A DNA stretch of 34,268 nucleotides from an uncultured Clostridia bacterium. Lineage in GTDB: Bacteria > Bacillota > Clostridia > TANB77 > CAG-508. The translations under genes were made by a program, and so were the position numbers. Every line of letters starts with the position of its first letter. The stretch's first letter is position 1. The DNA is taken from NCBI GenBank assembly GCA_944388735.1, contig CALXJX010000012.1:1-34268 (forward strand), written 5' to 3'. Below, piece after piece: positions 8,098 to 16,091 of this stretch. The notes below the pieces were generated by a model that saw nothing but the letters and a program-made list of their open reading frames with translations, had not been told where the DNA came from and ran no database searches.

Positions 8098-8211
8098 TGA
8101 AAAATTAGTATTCTATATTTTTTTATATTACATATAGTATAGAGATTTTTGAAAGTAACCATTTTTTTAAAATATTCATAAAATATACAAAAAGAAAAGG
8201 AGAAATAATTT

Positions 8212-8808
8212 ATGAATACTTTATTGCTTATATTTTTTGCATTACCTATAGCTGTTATTGTAATTTCTATTGCATTACAAAAAATATTAAAATGCCCTGT
8301 ATTAGTAGCTGCTATTATTTTTTCTATTTTTTTGATTGTAACATTCATAATTTCAAATTTAACATTTTTAGTTGTAGCTATTATTTATGCTATAATTAGT
8401 TTTATAACCGCTTGGATACAATGTGTTATTTGTAGATTTATAAAAGATAGAGAAGATAATATTTCTTGCTTTTGTAGGAGATGTGGAAGAAGAGAAAACA
8501 ACGGAAACTGTGGTAATTGTTCAAATAATAACGAATTACTTACAATTAATAGTAGATGTGAAAACAATGAGAATGGAAATTTATTAACAATTAGTAGTAA
8601 CGGATGCAATGGTGTGGAAAATGATTTACTTACAATAAATACAAGATGTAATAGAAGTGGTGAACGAGAAGATAATAATAATTGCAATTGGAGTTGTAAT
8701 ACATCAAATAATAATTCTGCAAATGCTGTAAGTGCTAGAATTAATATTATGCCAAATAACAATGGCAATGGAAGTGGTTGTATTTGTGGAAGTTATAGAA
8801 GAAGATAA
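8212..8808 (+). CDS. Two-TM protein with Cys/Asn-rich repeat tail (DUF2651-like N-terminus)
   Basis: A 198-aa protein. Residues 1-70 are hydrophobic (two or three membrane segments: 2-22, 28-48, 49-70) and resemble the small DUF2651/YbeC-type membrane proteins. From about 80 onward the protein changes to a hydrophilic tail rich in Cys, Asn, Arg and Gly: 15 cysteines in total, 12 of them after residue 80. Residues 107-151 contain three tandem 15-residue units, each starting x-x-LLTI(N/S) with Leu at 109, 124 and 139, and one Cys each. The end is CICGSYRRR. AAAAGGAG precedes the ATG at good spacing. Function unknown; the cysteine spacing does not match a known zinc finger that I recognise. Confidence 0.7.
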   Translation: MNTLLLIFFALPIAVIVISIALQKILKCPVLVAAIIFSIFLIVTFIISNLTFLVVAIIYAIISFITAWIQCVICRFIKDREDNISCFCRRCGRRENNGNCGNCSNNNELLTINSRCENNENGNLLTISSNGCNGVENDLLTINTRCNRSGEREDNNNCNWSCNTSNNNSANAVSARINIMPNNNGNGSGCICGSYRRR

Positions 8809-8890
8809 AATAATTATAAATTGTTACAGAAAAAAGAATATATTTTAAATATTTTATTTTCTTTAAATAAGATAGTGTGTAAAACCTAGT

Positions 8891-8978
8891 TTTCCTATTC
8901 AAGAACAATAGCGTGCTTTAAATATTATGAACACATAAAATGTTTTAAAAGCCCGCTATTGTTAAGTGTTATAGGAAA
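8891..8978. repeat. 88-bp imperfect palindrome
   Basis: TTTCCTAT (8891-8898) / ATAGGAAA (8971-8978) enclose AACAATAGCG (8904-8913) / CGCTATTGTT (8954-8963), with GCTTTAAA / TTTAAAAGC further in. It lies between the Cys-rich gene (+) and the small minus-strand ORF, so it may act as a shared terminator, although neither side has a long T-tract. The rest of the 8809-8991 gap holds nothing else I can support. Confidence 0.55.
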
Positions 8979-8991
8979 TACAATAAGCGAT

Positions 8992-9186
8992 TTATAAATA
9001 GTTTATTTGACTATCAAGAAGATTTTTTTTATTTTTGGAAAGTATTGCTATCCGAAAAATGGTAAAATCTCCTCTGTTACTGCATTTCCTGACTTTTGCA
9101 TCAAATGAATTAATGCAATTCTGAAATTTTTTTAATTTAGAATTTCTTACGACAATTTGGACAGTTGTCCAAGAGTTTTCACCCAT
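8992..9186 (-). CDS. Hypothetical 64-aa protein
   Basis: A 64-residue, mildly basic ORF beginning MGENSWTTVQIVVRNSKLKK. I do not recognise the family. Support for coding: AAAGGAGAG lies 7-8 nt before the ATG, and on the same strand a TATAAT (9238-9233) about 50 bp upstream could be its -10, though the matching -35 (GGTTCT, 18-bp spacer) is poor. No transmembrane segment. The ORF has an alternating hydrophobic pattern (TTVQIVV, DFTIFRIAIL) compatible with beta strands. It stands alone between the palindrome 8891-8978 and element copy B. It may be real and lineage-specific or chance. Confidence 0.45.
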   Translation of the reverse strand: MGENSWTTVQIVVRNSKLKKFQNCINSFDAKVRKCSNRGDFTIFRIAILSKNKKNLLDSQINYL

Positions 9187-9281
9187 AATATTGCTCTCCT
9201 TTCAATTTGTGCTAATTGGCAGTTAATAGTATATTATATGCAAGGATTTAAATTTTAGAACCTTTTTTTGATTGAGTATTG

Positions 9282-9492
9282 TAACAGTTCAGAGATCAGT
9301 GGATGAAGAATAATTTCTTGAAAAATCTTCTCGGCTTGCTCCATAGATTATAAATTCTAAGCTTAAAATAACCGAGCCTCTCGTTAATCACGCTTCCTCA
9401 GTTATTTTAAGCTAAGAATTTATACATCTATTCCACGGCACATTCGAAGCTTTTTCAAGAAATCATTTTTCATCCACTGACTCTTAAATTGC
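9282..9492 (+). repeat. Palindromic element family 1, copy B
   Basis: A 211-bp imperfect palindrome. Inner arms GCTTAAAATAAC (9361-9372) / GTTATTTTAAGC (9401-9412) surround the same 28-nt loop (9373-9400) found in copies A and C; the loop begins CGAGCCTCTCG, which can itself form a CGAG/CTCG mini-hairpin. Outer arms (TCAGTGGATGAA at 9297-9308 with TTCATCCACTGA at 9469-9480) differ from A and C but match each other. It sits between the 64-aa ORF (-) and the exporter gene (+), close to both putative promoters. Confidence 0.9.
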
Positions 9493-9521
9493 AAAATACT
9501 CAAACTTAAAGCTAATATTTA

Positions 9522-9550
9522 TTGAATTTAGCTAAAAAATATGGTATTAT
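9522..9550 (+). promoter_or_regulatory. Promoter of the exporter gene
   Basis: TTGAAT (9522-9527), a 17-bp spacer, TATTAT (9545-9550) with TGG before it; the start codon is 27 bp downstream. It lies 29 bp past the end of repeat copy B. Confidence 0.6.
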
Positions 9551-9576
9551 ATAGAAACTAGAGAGGAGAAATTTAA

Positions 9577-10431
9577 ATGTGGGAAATAGTAGAAGATGCT
9601 TTAATAGATAGCATCAAATTAATACCATTTTTGTTTGTTACATATTTAGTAATGGAATATATAGAACATAAAACAAAAGACAAGACAAAAGAAGCCATTA
9701 AAAAATCTGGAAAATTTGGACCATTAATAGGAAGTTTATTAGGAATAGTTCCACAATGTGGTTTCTCTGTTGCAGCTACAAACTTGTATGCAGCCAGAGT
9801 CATTACATTAGGAACTTTAATAGCAATATATTTATCAACATCTGATGAAATGCTTCCAATACTTTTATCAGAAGCCGTACCAATAACTACTATCCTAAAG
9901 ATTTTAGGAGTAAAGCTGATAATAGGAATTATAGCAGGATTTTTAATCGATTTTGTGCTAAGAATAAAAAATAAAAATCAAATAGAAGAAGAAAAAATAG
10001 TCGATTTATGCGAAAAAGACCATTGTCATTGTGAGCATGGAATTTTTAAATCAGCATTAAAACATACTGTTAATATATTTATATTTATTCTGTTAATTAC
10101 CTTAGTAATAAATATAATTATTTTCTTTATTGGAGAAGATAGACTAGGAAGCTTCTTGCAAAATCAACCAATTTTAGGCCCAATAATTGCAGGATTATTA
10201 GGATTAATACCAAATTGTGCGGCTTCAGTTATCATTACGCAAATGTTTTTAGATAATGTGATATCTGTTTCTACAATGATTTCTGGTTTATTAGTTGGTG
10301 CAGGTGTTGGATTAGCAGTATTATTTAAAACTAATAAAGGAATTAAGGAAAATATAAAGATTGTTATGTTGCTATATTGTATAGGCGTTGTTTCGGGAAT
10401 ATTATTGGAATTGATAGGATTTAAGGTTTAA
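9577..10431 (+). CDS. Putative heavy-metal/manganese exporter (ArsP_2-like permease)
   Basis: A 284-aa multi-pass membrane protein with an internal two-fold repeat. Repeat one carries FGPLIGSLLGIVPQCGFSVA (47-66), repeat two LGPIIAGLLGLIPNCAASV (200-218); each has a P-Q/N-C motif within a membrane helix. Between them a soluble loop (about 130-160) contains CEKDHCHCEH, a likely metal-binding Cys/His cluster. This arrangement matches the family named putative 10TM heavy-metal exporter (ArsP_2, PF11449). Substrate is not determinable from sequence; the Cys/His loop favours a soft or transition metal. GAGAGGAG precedes the ATG. It appears to be a single-gene unit with its own promoter and a shared terminator at 10559-10605. 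Confidence 0.8.
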   Translation: MWEIVEDALIDSIKLIPFLFVTYLVMEYIEHKTKDKTKEAIKKSGKFGPLIGSLLGIVPQCGFSVAATNLYAARVITLGTLIAIYLSTSDEMLPILLSEAVPITTILKILGVKLIIGIIAGFLIDFVLRIKNKNQIEEEKIVDLCEKDHCHCEHGIFKSALKHTVNIFIFILLITLVINIIIFFIGEDRLGSFLQNQPILGPIIAGLLGLIPNCAASVIITQMFLDNVISVSTMISGLLVGAGVGLAVLFKTNKGIKENIKIVMLLYCIGVVSGILLELIGFKV

Positions 10432-10437
10432 TTTGTT

Positions 10438-10553
10438 TATATAATAGGAGAGTGACACTTTTCTATCATATAAAAGTCTCTGTGCTCCAACGAATGTACA
10501 CAATTTTACTTACGTAAAATTGGAACAGAACAAATTAACGGAAAGCCGATGAA
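10438..10553 (+). repeat. Double-hairpin repeat family 2, copy E
   Basis: Two hairpins followed by a conserved tail. Stem 1 is TATATAATAGGA (10438-10449) / TTCTATCATATA (10461-10472), with one mismatch. Stem 2 is CAATTTTAC (10501-10509) / GTAAAATTG (10514-10522). The tail GAACAAATTAACGGAAAGCC (10528-10547) recurs almost unchanged in copy F (23554-23573). Between copies both stems differ in sequence but still pair. It starts right after the exporter gene. Confidence 0.75.
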
Positions 10554-10558
10554 GAAAA

Positions 10559-10605
10559 CTAAAGAAAGAGAATATTAGTATATAGCTAATATTCTCTTTC
10601 TTTAG
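10559..10605. terminator. Bidirectional terminator between exporter and TraG-like gene
   Basis: A perfect 20-bp stem: CTAAAGAAAGAGAATATTAG (10559-10578) with its complement at 10586-10605, 7-nt loop. It lies between two convergent genes and can serve both. Confidence 0.8.
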
Positions 10606-10637
10606 CTTTAAGAAACTACATTTCTTATAACTTTATA

Positions 10638-12968
10638 TTATTTTTTAGTTTTTTTATCAAAATTAACTATTATTGCATCTTGATTATCAAAAAAGTATTT
10701 AGAATCTGTTGTGTTATTTTTTATAGGATCAAATTCGTTTCTCCTATCAGTAAAATCTAGATGCTTCAAATCAAATTTTTTATTTTTTCCCTCATCAGAA
10801 TCTTCAGTTGCTGTTGTTACACCATCAGAATATTTTCCAAAATCAAATATTTTAACTTTTTGAGGTTCCTTATATTTTGACTCTAAATAATTTAATTTTG
10901 CTAAACCTACAAGGAATGCTCCGCCATCATTTTTAATTTTGTATGCTGCTTTCTTATCAGTAATACCACCTTGTAATTTTCCAGGAGAGAAGTAATCAAT
11001 GAATTTCCATTCTACATTACCATGTTTTGAATCATATTTCATTTTATCAAAATCAATAGAATTAGACATAGTCCATTCTCTCTTTTTACCAAATTCCTTA
11101 GACCACCATTCTAAATCTTCCATTACCGCATTTCCTGTAAAAATTTTATTTACACAGTTTGCAAGTAGAGTGTTCTTTAAATTATCTTTAGTAGTAGGTG
11201 AATCTAATTGAGCTAAGTTTTGTGCTGAAATGATAGAACCTACTTTATATTTTCTATACATTGTAAACATTGCTTCAGTAGCTTTACACAAGAAGTCTGC
11301 AAATTCATCGACATATAAGAAGTGTGGAATACGGTTAGATTCACTACCAGGTCTTCTTAAAACAGCATTTTGCATTGAAATTAAGAAGAACAAGCCAAAT
11401 GCTTTGTGAGTAGTTGCTCCTAAATCACCTCTTCTTGTACATACAAAAGTAATATTGCCTTCTGAAAGCATTTTATCAAAGTCTAGGTTTTGATATCTGT
11501 TACATAAAATAGATTTAACTCCTGGTAATCTTAGAAGGTTATCTAATTGAGTAACTGCAGAGTAAATATATTTTTCTGTATCATGTCTTGCAGAGCCATC
11601 TTTATAGAAATGTTTTTTGAAATATGCTAACTGGATACTATATTGTTCTGCAAGTTCTTCGTCATGTTCAAGTATTTTACACATTTTTTCTACTAAATCA
11701 AAATTTGTAAACATTTTAAGCATATCTTCCATATTAGGAAGTGCTCCTTCATTCATTCTTGGATACATTTCTTTTAGTAGAATTGATACATTTTCAATTG
11801 CTTGAAGCGCAACGTCTTCACGATAAACTTCTTCTATATCACTATGTGTGTTTTGATACATGGCTTTTAAAGCAGAAGAAATTGTAACAGCAATTTTTGT
11901 AGGATTATCATATACAAATGGATTAAGTCCGATAGATGTTGAATTTTGTGGGTCTATAATATTATATGATAAACCAAAATTTCTACAAACATCACTTATA
12001 TGATCTATTACTTCATAATCAGGTGACATTAGTGTTAATCCTAAATTTTTATATATAATATCTTCGTTTAAATTTCCTAATATCATTTTCTTCATATAAG
12101 CTTTGTAAACAGCTTCTTTACCTTTTACAGGAACTAACATACTTAAACTAAAATTTTCATTTAAATAATCATTGTCGTAAGGTTTATCTAACACAGCAAT
12201 ATGTGTTTTTAGTGCTGTAAATCCCATTTCTTTAGAAACTTCTTTAAAGAAAAATTTTCTTTCTAAATCTCTTGCAAATAGTGGTTCATATACTAAAGAA
12301 GTTTTTCCACTACCAGAACCTCCACATACAAACATTGATTGATATCTAGAATTTTCTGGCATAACTATACTTTTTCCGGTTTCATCGTCTTTACATATAA
12401 ATACTTCACATGTATATGGACCATGTCCTTTTGATTTATCAGATAAGTCTATTCCACCATAATCCCATATTGAACGTGTTTGGTCAAGTGAGTCATTAAC
12501 ACCAAAGTATAACCAATTAAATAAAGGGAAAATTGTTACTAATGGTGGGAATAATGAAATGCTTATCATTGCAGGCCTAACAACATCTGCAAAATTAGTA
12601 ATTAAATCTACGTAATCAGGTATTGATATTAAAAATAACCATACACCCATATTAAGCCATTGTGTAACCATAGAGATTGCTATAATATAGAGTCCTATAA
12701 TATATAGATAAAATAAACTTACTTTTCTGGCTTTTGAACTTGAAAATTCGGATGGCCCAGAGAAAAGATAAGCAAATACAGGGCATGCTAATGCAAATGT
12801 GTATTGTATTGGTCCCCAATATGAGTATGAAACGCCTGTGAATATCATTAATAACATTTCTACAATTCTATCAATTGCTAAGTATATTGTTATTAATGTT
12901 AGTATATATGTAACAAATGTATTTCTGTTTGTGTTTAATTTTTTTAAAAATTTGTCAATTAGTTTCAT
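10638..12968 (-). CDS. Orphan TraG/VirD4-family (T4SS coupling-protein-like) ATPase
   Basis: A 776-aa membrane ATPase of the TraG/TraD/VirD4 class, which in conjugation systems feeds DNA or protein substrates to a type IV secretion channel. About five hydrophobic segments occupy residues 17-155. The motor domain has Walker A at 215-224 (CGGSGSGKTS), Walker B at 551-556 (LYVDEF) and a sensor-like SAQNLAQL (581-588). A charged tail follows from about 700. RBS AAAGGG precedes the ATG. No relaxase, VirB4, VirB6 or other mating-pair gene is in the window; neighbours are chromosomal (yaaL, bofA, glmS). It may be a remnant of an integrated element, or a domesticated ATPase with another export role. 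The family call is firm; the role is open. Confidence 0.88.
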   Translation of the reverse strand: MKLIDKFLKKLNTNRNTFVTYILTLITIYLAIDRIVEMLLMIFTGVSYSYWGPIQYTFALACPVFAYLFSGPSEFSSSKARKVSLFYLYIIGLYIIAISMVTQWLNMGVWLFLISIPDYVDLITNFADVVRPAMISISLFPPLVTIFPLFNWLYFGVNDSLDQTRSIWDYGGIDLSDKSKGHGPYTCEVFICKDDETGKSIVMPENSRYQSMFVCGGSGSGKTSLVYEPLFARDLERKFFFKEVSKEMGFTALKTHIAVLDKPYDNDYLNENFSLSMLVPVKGKEAVYKAYMKKMILGNLNEDIIYKNLGLTLMSPDYEVIDHISDVCRNFGLSYNIIDPQNSTSIGLNPFVYDNPTKIAVTISSALKAMYQNTHSDIEEVYREDVALQAIENVSILLKEMYPRMNEGALPNMEDMLKMFTNFDLVEKMCKILEHDEELAEQYSIQLAYFKKHFYKDGSARHDTEKYIYSAVTQLDNLLRLPGVKSILCNRYQNLDFDKMLSEGNITFVCTRRGDLGATTHKAFGLFFLISMQNAVLRRPGSESNRIPHFLYVDEFADFLCKATEAMFTMYRKYKVGSIISAQNLAQLDSPTTKDNLKNTLLANCVNKIFTGNAVMEDLEWWSKEFGKKREWTMSNSIDFDKMKYDSKHGNVEWKFIDYFSPGKLQGGITDKKAAYKIKNDGGAFLVGLAKLNYLESKYKEPQKVKIFDFGKYSDGVTTATEDSDEGKNKKFDLKHLDFTDRRNEFDPIKNNTTDSKYFFDNQDAIIVNFDKKTKK

Positions 12969-13067
12969 CTATATTACCCTTTCATTATTTTATAATCATA
13001 CATATATATTATCCTATAAAATAGCGAAAAAAACAAGACTTTTGGGAAAAATAATTTACAAATTTAT

Positions 13068-13096
13068 TTGTTGTAAATACTAACAATAAGTATAAA
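13068..13096 (+). promoter_or_regulatory. Likely promoter of yaaL-bofA
   Basis: TTGTTG (13068-13073), a 17-bp spacer and TATAAA (13091-13096), about 53 bp before the yaaL start. Both boxes are imperfect. Confidence 0.4.
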
Positions 13097-13149
13097 ATAT
13101 GGAAAAAAGAATATAATAATACAAATAATTTGCATTAAGGGGGAATTAT

Positions 13150-13437
13150 ATGCAAAATGAATATGTAAAAGAAGAACAAATCAGGGAGAAAACAGAAAGA
13201 GAAAAAGAGATAGAATTAATAAAATCAATAATACAAGCAAGAGAAGATTTAAAAATTGCTAATAAAAATTTTGAATATGCAGGAGGAGATTTAATAGATT
13301 ATTATACTTATCAGATAAAAGCAAATCAGGCCAAATTAGATTACTTAATAAAAATAGCAAAATCAAGGGGATTAACAGTTGACATGATTAACGATATGAG
13401 ATTTAGATTATGGGAAGAAGATGAAGAAGCTGTCTAA
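13150..13437 (+). CDS. yaaL: YaaL-like DUF2508 protein
   Basis: A 95-aa, wholly helical, charged protein. The core pattern A-x-x-x-F-x-x-A-x-x-D-x-IDYY-x-Y-x-x-x-A-x-x-x-x-DYLIKIAKSRGL (residues about 35-75) matches DUF2508, whose Bacillus member YaaL lies between recR and bofA. The next gene here is bofA, which independently supports the call. Function is unknown; the linkage suggests a sporulation- or recombination-related role only by association. AGGGGG lies 8 nt before the ATG. recR is not present upstream; instead the divergent TraG-like gene begins 182 bp away. Confidence 0.85.
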   Translation: MQNEYVKEEQIREKTEREKEIELIKSIIQAREDLKIANKNFEYAGGDLIDYYTYQIKANQAKLDYLIKIAKSRGLTVDMINDMRFRLWEEDEEAV

Positions 13438-13513
13438 GTAATATTTGTCCTATTGAAATCATACAAATGGTAATAAGAAAAAATTGCTGGATTTCGATAG
13501 GAGGATGTAGAAA

Positions 13514-13810
13514 ATGGATACAAATACAATTACTTTTTTAGCTTGTATATGTTTTTTATTTATATTTGGAAGATTATTTATTGTACCATTAAAAAAAATA
13601 TTGAAGATTATTTTGAATTCATGTATTGGAGCTGGTTTTATCTATGTAGTTAATATAATCGGTGCAAATTTTGGATTTCATATAGGTTTGAATTTTTTTA
13701 CAACAGTGTTAATTCGGGGTATTAGGTTTACCAGGTGCTGTACTGCTTATATTAGTAAAACTTATAGTTCGGATAAATTTATAAGAATTTTAACATCATT
13801 GTATATGTAA
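13514..13810 (+). pseudogene. bofA: bofA (sigma-K processing inhibitor) with a frameshift
   Basis: BofA is a small membrane protein of the forespore outer membrane that holds the SpoIVFB protease inactive until the right stage of sporulation. The first 67 codons are typical: a hydrophobic N-terminus, then GRLFIVPLKKILKIILNS, IGANFGFHIGLNFFTTVLI. At 13715 the frame breaks: the continuous frame reads RGIRFTRCCTAYISKTY to 13810, unlike BofA. Reading from 13716 in another frame gives GVLGLPGAVLLILVKLI and a stop at 13782-13784, exactly the conserved BofA C-terminus and a normal length of about 90 aa. A two-base deletion (or one-base insertion) at the GGGG run explains this. It may be a sequencing or assembly error, a real inactivation, or programmed slippage. 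AGGAGG precedes the ATG. Confidence 0.85.
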
Positions 13811-13850
13811 AAATCTAAATAAAATAAAAGTTGCGATTTCTTAAACAACA

Positions 13851-13882
13851 AAAATAAGGATTGTTTTTACAACCCTTATTTT
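13851..13882. terminator. Bidirectional terminator between bofA and glmS
   Basis: AAAATAAGG (13851-13859) / CCTTATTTT (13874-13882), extended inward by TTGT/ACAA. Lies between convergent bofA and glmS, 15 bp from the glmS stop. Confidence 0.75.
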
Positions 13883-13896
13883 ATATATCTAAATAA

Positions 13897-15735
13897 TTAT
13901 TCAACTGTTACAGACTTAGCCAAGTTTCTTGGTTTATCAACATCTAATCCCTTCTCTTTAGAAATATAATAAGAAAATAATTGAAGTGGGATAATAGACA
14001 ATATAGGAGAAACTAAAGGATTTGTATCAGGAATTTGTATAACCATATCAAATTGATTAACATCTATATTCTGATTTGTAATTACCAATGTTTTAGCACC
14101 TCTAGTTATAACCTCTTGAATATTGCTAACAGTTTTTTCAACCAAGTTACTGTCTGTCATAATAGAAATAACTGTTACACCATTTTCAATTAAAGCTATA
14201 GGCCCATGTTTTAATTCTCCAGCAGGATAGCTTTCTGAATGAATGTAAGATATCTCTTTCAATTTTAAAGATCCTTCTTTAGCAACTGTTTCATCAATAC
14301 CTCTACCTAAGAAAAACATGTCTTTTTCTTGATATACTTTTTTTGAAAAATCTTTAACTATTTCTGAATTTTTTAGTGCTTCTTCAATTTTTTTAGGAAG
14401 TTCCAAAATTTCCTTTTTCAAAGAAGTAATATAACTATTTTCTAATCCTAATATTTCAGCAAAGTAAATTGCTAATACAACTAAAAGAACAACTTGAGAA
14501 GTATAAGCTTTTGTGGAAGCAACAGCTATTTCTGGACCTGCGTGTGTATAAATAGAGTAGTCGGCTTCTCTTGTAATAGAACTACCAATAACATTTGTTA
14601 TAGCTAATGTTTTAGCACCTTTTTCTTTAGAAAGTTTTAATGCTGCAATAGTATCAGCAGTTTCTCCTGATTGTGATATAAAAATACAAAGAGTTTTGTT
14701 ATCTATTATAGGATTTCTATATCTAAATTCAGAAGCAATATCTACTTCTGTTGGAATTTTGCAAAGTTTTTCAATTGCATTTTTCCCGGCTAAACCAGCA
14801 TGCATAGCAGTACCACATGCAATAATATAAATTTTATTTAAACTTTCTAAATATTCTTTAGAAAAATTTAATTCTTCAAATTCACATTTAGAATCTTCAC
14901 TAAATTTAGCACCTACAGTTTCTCTGATAGCTGTAGGCTGCTCGTAAATTTCTTTAAGCATAAAATCTTCGTAGCCATCTTTTTCACTGCTAGAAGCATT
15001 CCACTCAATTGTTTTTGTTTCTTTTTTAATAGGATTTAAATTTCTATCATAGAAAGTTATATCATTTCTGCTTAAAACAACAAATTCTAAATCTTCTAAG
15101 AAATAGAAATTTCTAGTAAAAGATAAAATTGCTGGGATATCAGATGAAATATAGTTTTCACCGTCTCCTTTTCCTATTACTAAAGGACTATCTTTTCTGA
15201 CAACAATCATGTTATCAGGATAATCTTTACATATAATTTCTATTGCAAAACTACCTTTTAAATCAAAACATGCATTTTTTACGGCTCTTAGCAATTTTAA
15301 ATTATCTGTTTGAACATCTTGTGTATAATAATAGTGAACTAAATTAGGAATAACTTCTGTATCTGTTTGAGAATAGAAACTATATCCTTTTTCACTTAAA
15401 AATTTTCTGATTTCATTGTAATTTTCAATTATTCCATTGTGAACAACACTGAAAGTTTTACTGTTATCTGTATGAGGATGAGAATTTTCTTTTGAAGGTT
15501 TTCCATGAGTAGCCCATCTAGTATGTGCGATACCAATAGTGCCTTCTAAATTATCAATTCCTTCAATATTATATAAGTTTTTAACTCTTCCTTTATCTTT
15601 CATAAGAGAAAGTCCCTCTTTTTCTATTGTTGAAATACCTGCTGAGTCATATCCTCTGTATTCTAATCTTAAAAGTCCATTGATTAAAATAGGACTTGCT
15701 TTTTTATTACCTATGTAACCTACAATTCCACACAT
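13897..15735 (-). CDS. glmS: Glutamine-fructose-6-phosphate aminotransferase (isomerising)
   Basis: A 612-aa cytosolic enzyme making glucosamine-6-phosphate from fructose-6-phosphate and glutamine, the first step to UDP-GlcNAc for peptidoglycan. The N-terminal Ntn glutaminase begins MCGIVGYIG with the catalytic Cys directly after Met; RWATHGKPSKENSHPH and the oxyanion HNGIIENY segment are present. Two SIS domains follow (ACGTAMHAG, FISQSGETADT; then SYPAGELKHGPIALI), ending in the expected KPRNLAKSVTVE tail. Full length. GGAGG lies before the ATG. The 5' leader carries a glmS ribozyme, so expression is turned down by its own product. In many Firmicutes glmS lies near cdaA-cdaR-glmM; here cdaA is about 7 kb away in another operon. 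Confidence 0.98.
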   Translation of the reverse strand: MCGIVGYIGNKKASPILINGLLRLEYRGYDSAGISTIEKEGLSLMKDKGRVKNLYNIEGIDNLEGTIGIAHTRWATHGKPSKENSHPHTDNSKTFSVVHNGIIENYNEIRKFLSEKGYSFYSQTDTEVIPNLVHYYYTQDVQTDNLKLLRAVKNACFDLKGSFAIEIICKDYPDNMIVVRKDSPLVIGKGDGENYISSDIPAILSFTRNFYFLEDLEFVVLSRNDITFYDRNLNPIKKETKTIEWNASSSEKDGYEDFMLKEIYEQPTAIRETVGAKFSEDSKCEFEELNFSKEYLESLNKIYIIACGTAMHAGLAGKNAIEKLCKIPTEVDIASEFRYRNPIIDNKTLCIFISQSGETADTIAALKLSKEKGAKTLAITNVIGSSITREADYSIYTHAGPEIAVASTKAYTSQVVLLVVLAIYFAEILGLENSYITSLKKEILELPKKIEEALKNSEIVKDFSKKVYQEKDMFFLGRGIDETVAKEGSLKLKEISYIHSESYPAGELKHGPIALIENGVTVISIMTDSNLVEKTVSNIQEVITRGAKTLVITNQNIDVNQFDMVIQIPDTNPLVSPILSIIPLQLFSYYISKEKGLDVDKPRNLAKSVTVE

Positions 15736-15839
15736 AGTATATAGCCTCCTTATATTTCTTTACATTATGGCAATTGGTATTTCCTATAATGTAATTTTAA
15801 ATTAGTATTGGAATTGAAAGTCATGCTAAATAAAGGCTT

Positions 15840-15973
15840 AATATATCAATTTTTGTTATAGCATTTCTACTATTTTTTGTATTGATATTGTGACTTAAGC
15901 TAAAGCCACTAAGGCATCCGCCGAGTTTTTCGATAACCTTAGTCCTCGTCGACATTTCTGTCCTGGCGCTTTC
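15840..15973 (-). ncRNA. glmS ribozyme (glucosamine-6-phosphate-activated)
   Basis: Read on the minus strand the leader has the conserved core in order: AGCGCCAGGAC (15970-15960), GACGAGG, GGTTATCGAAAAACTCGG and CGGCGGATGCC. CTAAGG and CCTTAG flank the TTATCGA segment. P3 forms from GTGGCTT/AAGTCAC and P4 from AATATCAAT/ATTGATATATT. By family rule self-cleavage falls between A (15970) and G (15969). It ends about 105 nt before the glmS start. On binding glucosamine-6-phosphate the mRNA cleaves and is degraded. Confidence 0.93.
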
Positions 15974-16041
15974 TTTTATAATATTACAATATACCTCCTT
16001 TTTTTTGTTATTTTTTTGCATTTCTTTCAATTTACTATATT

Positions 16042-16070
16042 ATATTACAACAAATCTCTGATTTGTGCAA
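16042..16070 (-). promoter_or_regulatory. glmS promoter
   Basis: On the minus strand TTGCAC (16070-16065), a 17-bp spacer and TAATAT (16047-16042); an overlapping TATAAT lies at 16044-16039. A strong AAGGAGG with a TTG-TAA start-stop four nt later (about 15985-15999) lies between promoter and ribozyme. Confidence 0.6.
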
Positions 16071-16091
16071 GGTTTTTTGATTTTTTTGAAG

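Noticed and set aside
15821-16030. A 69-codon minus-strand ORF upstream of glmS
   Set aside because: It is the glmS leader and ribozyme read as protein; its bases match the conserved ribozyme core, which explains the sequence better.
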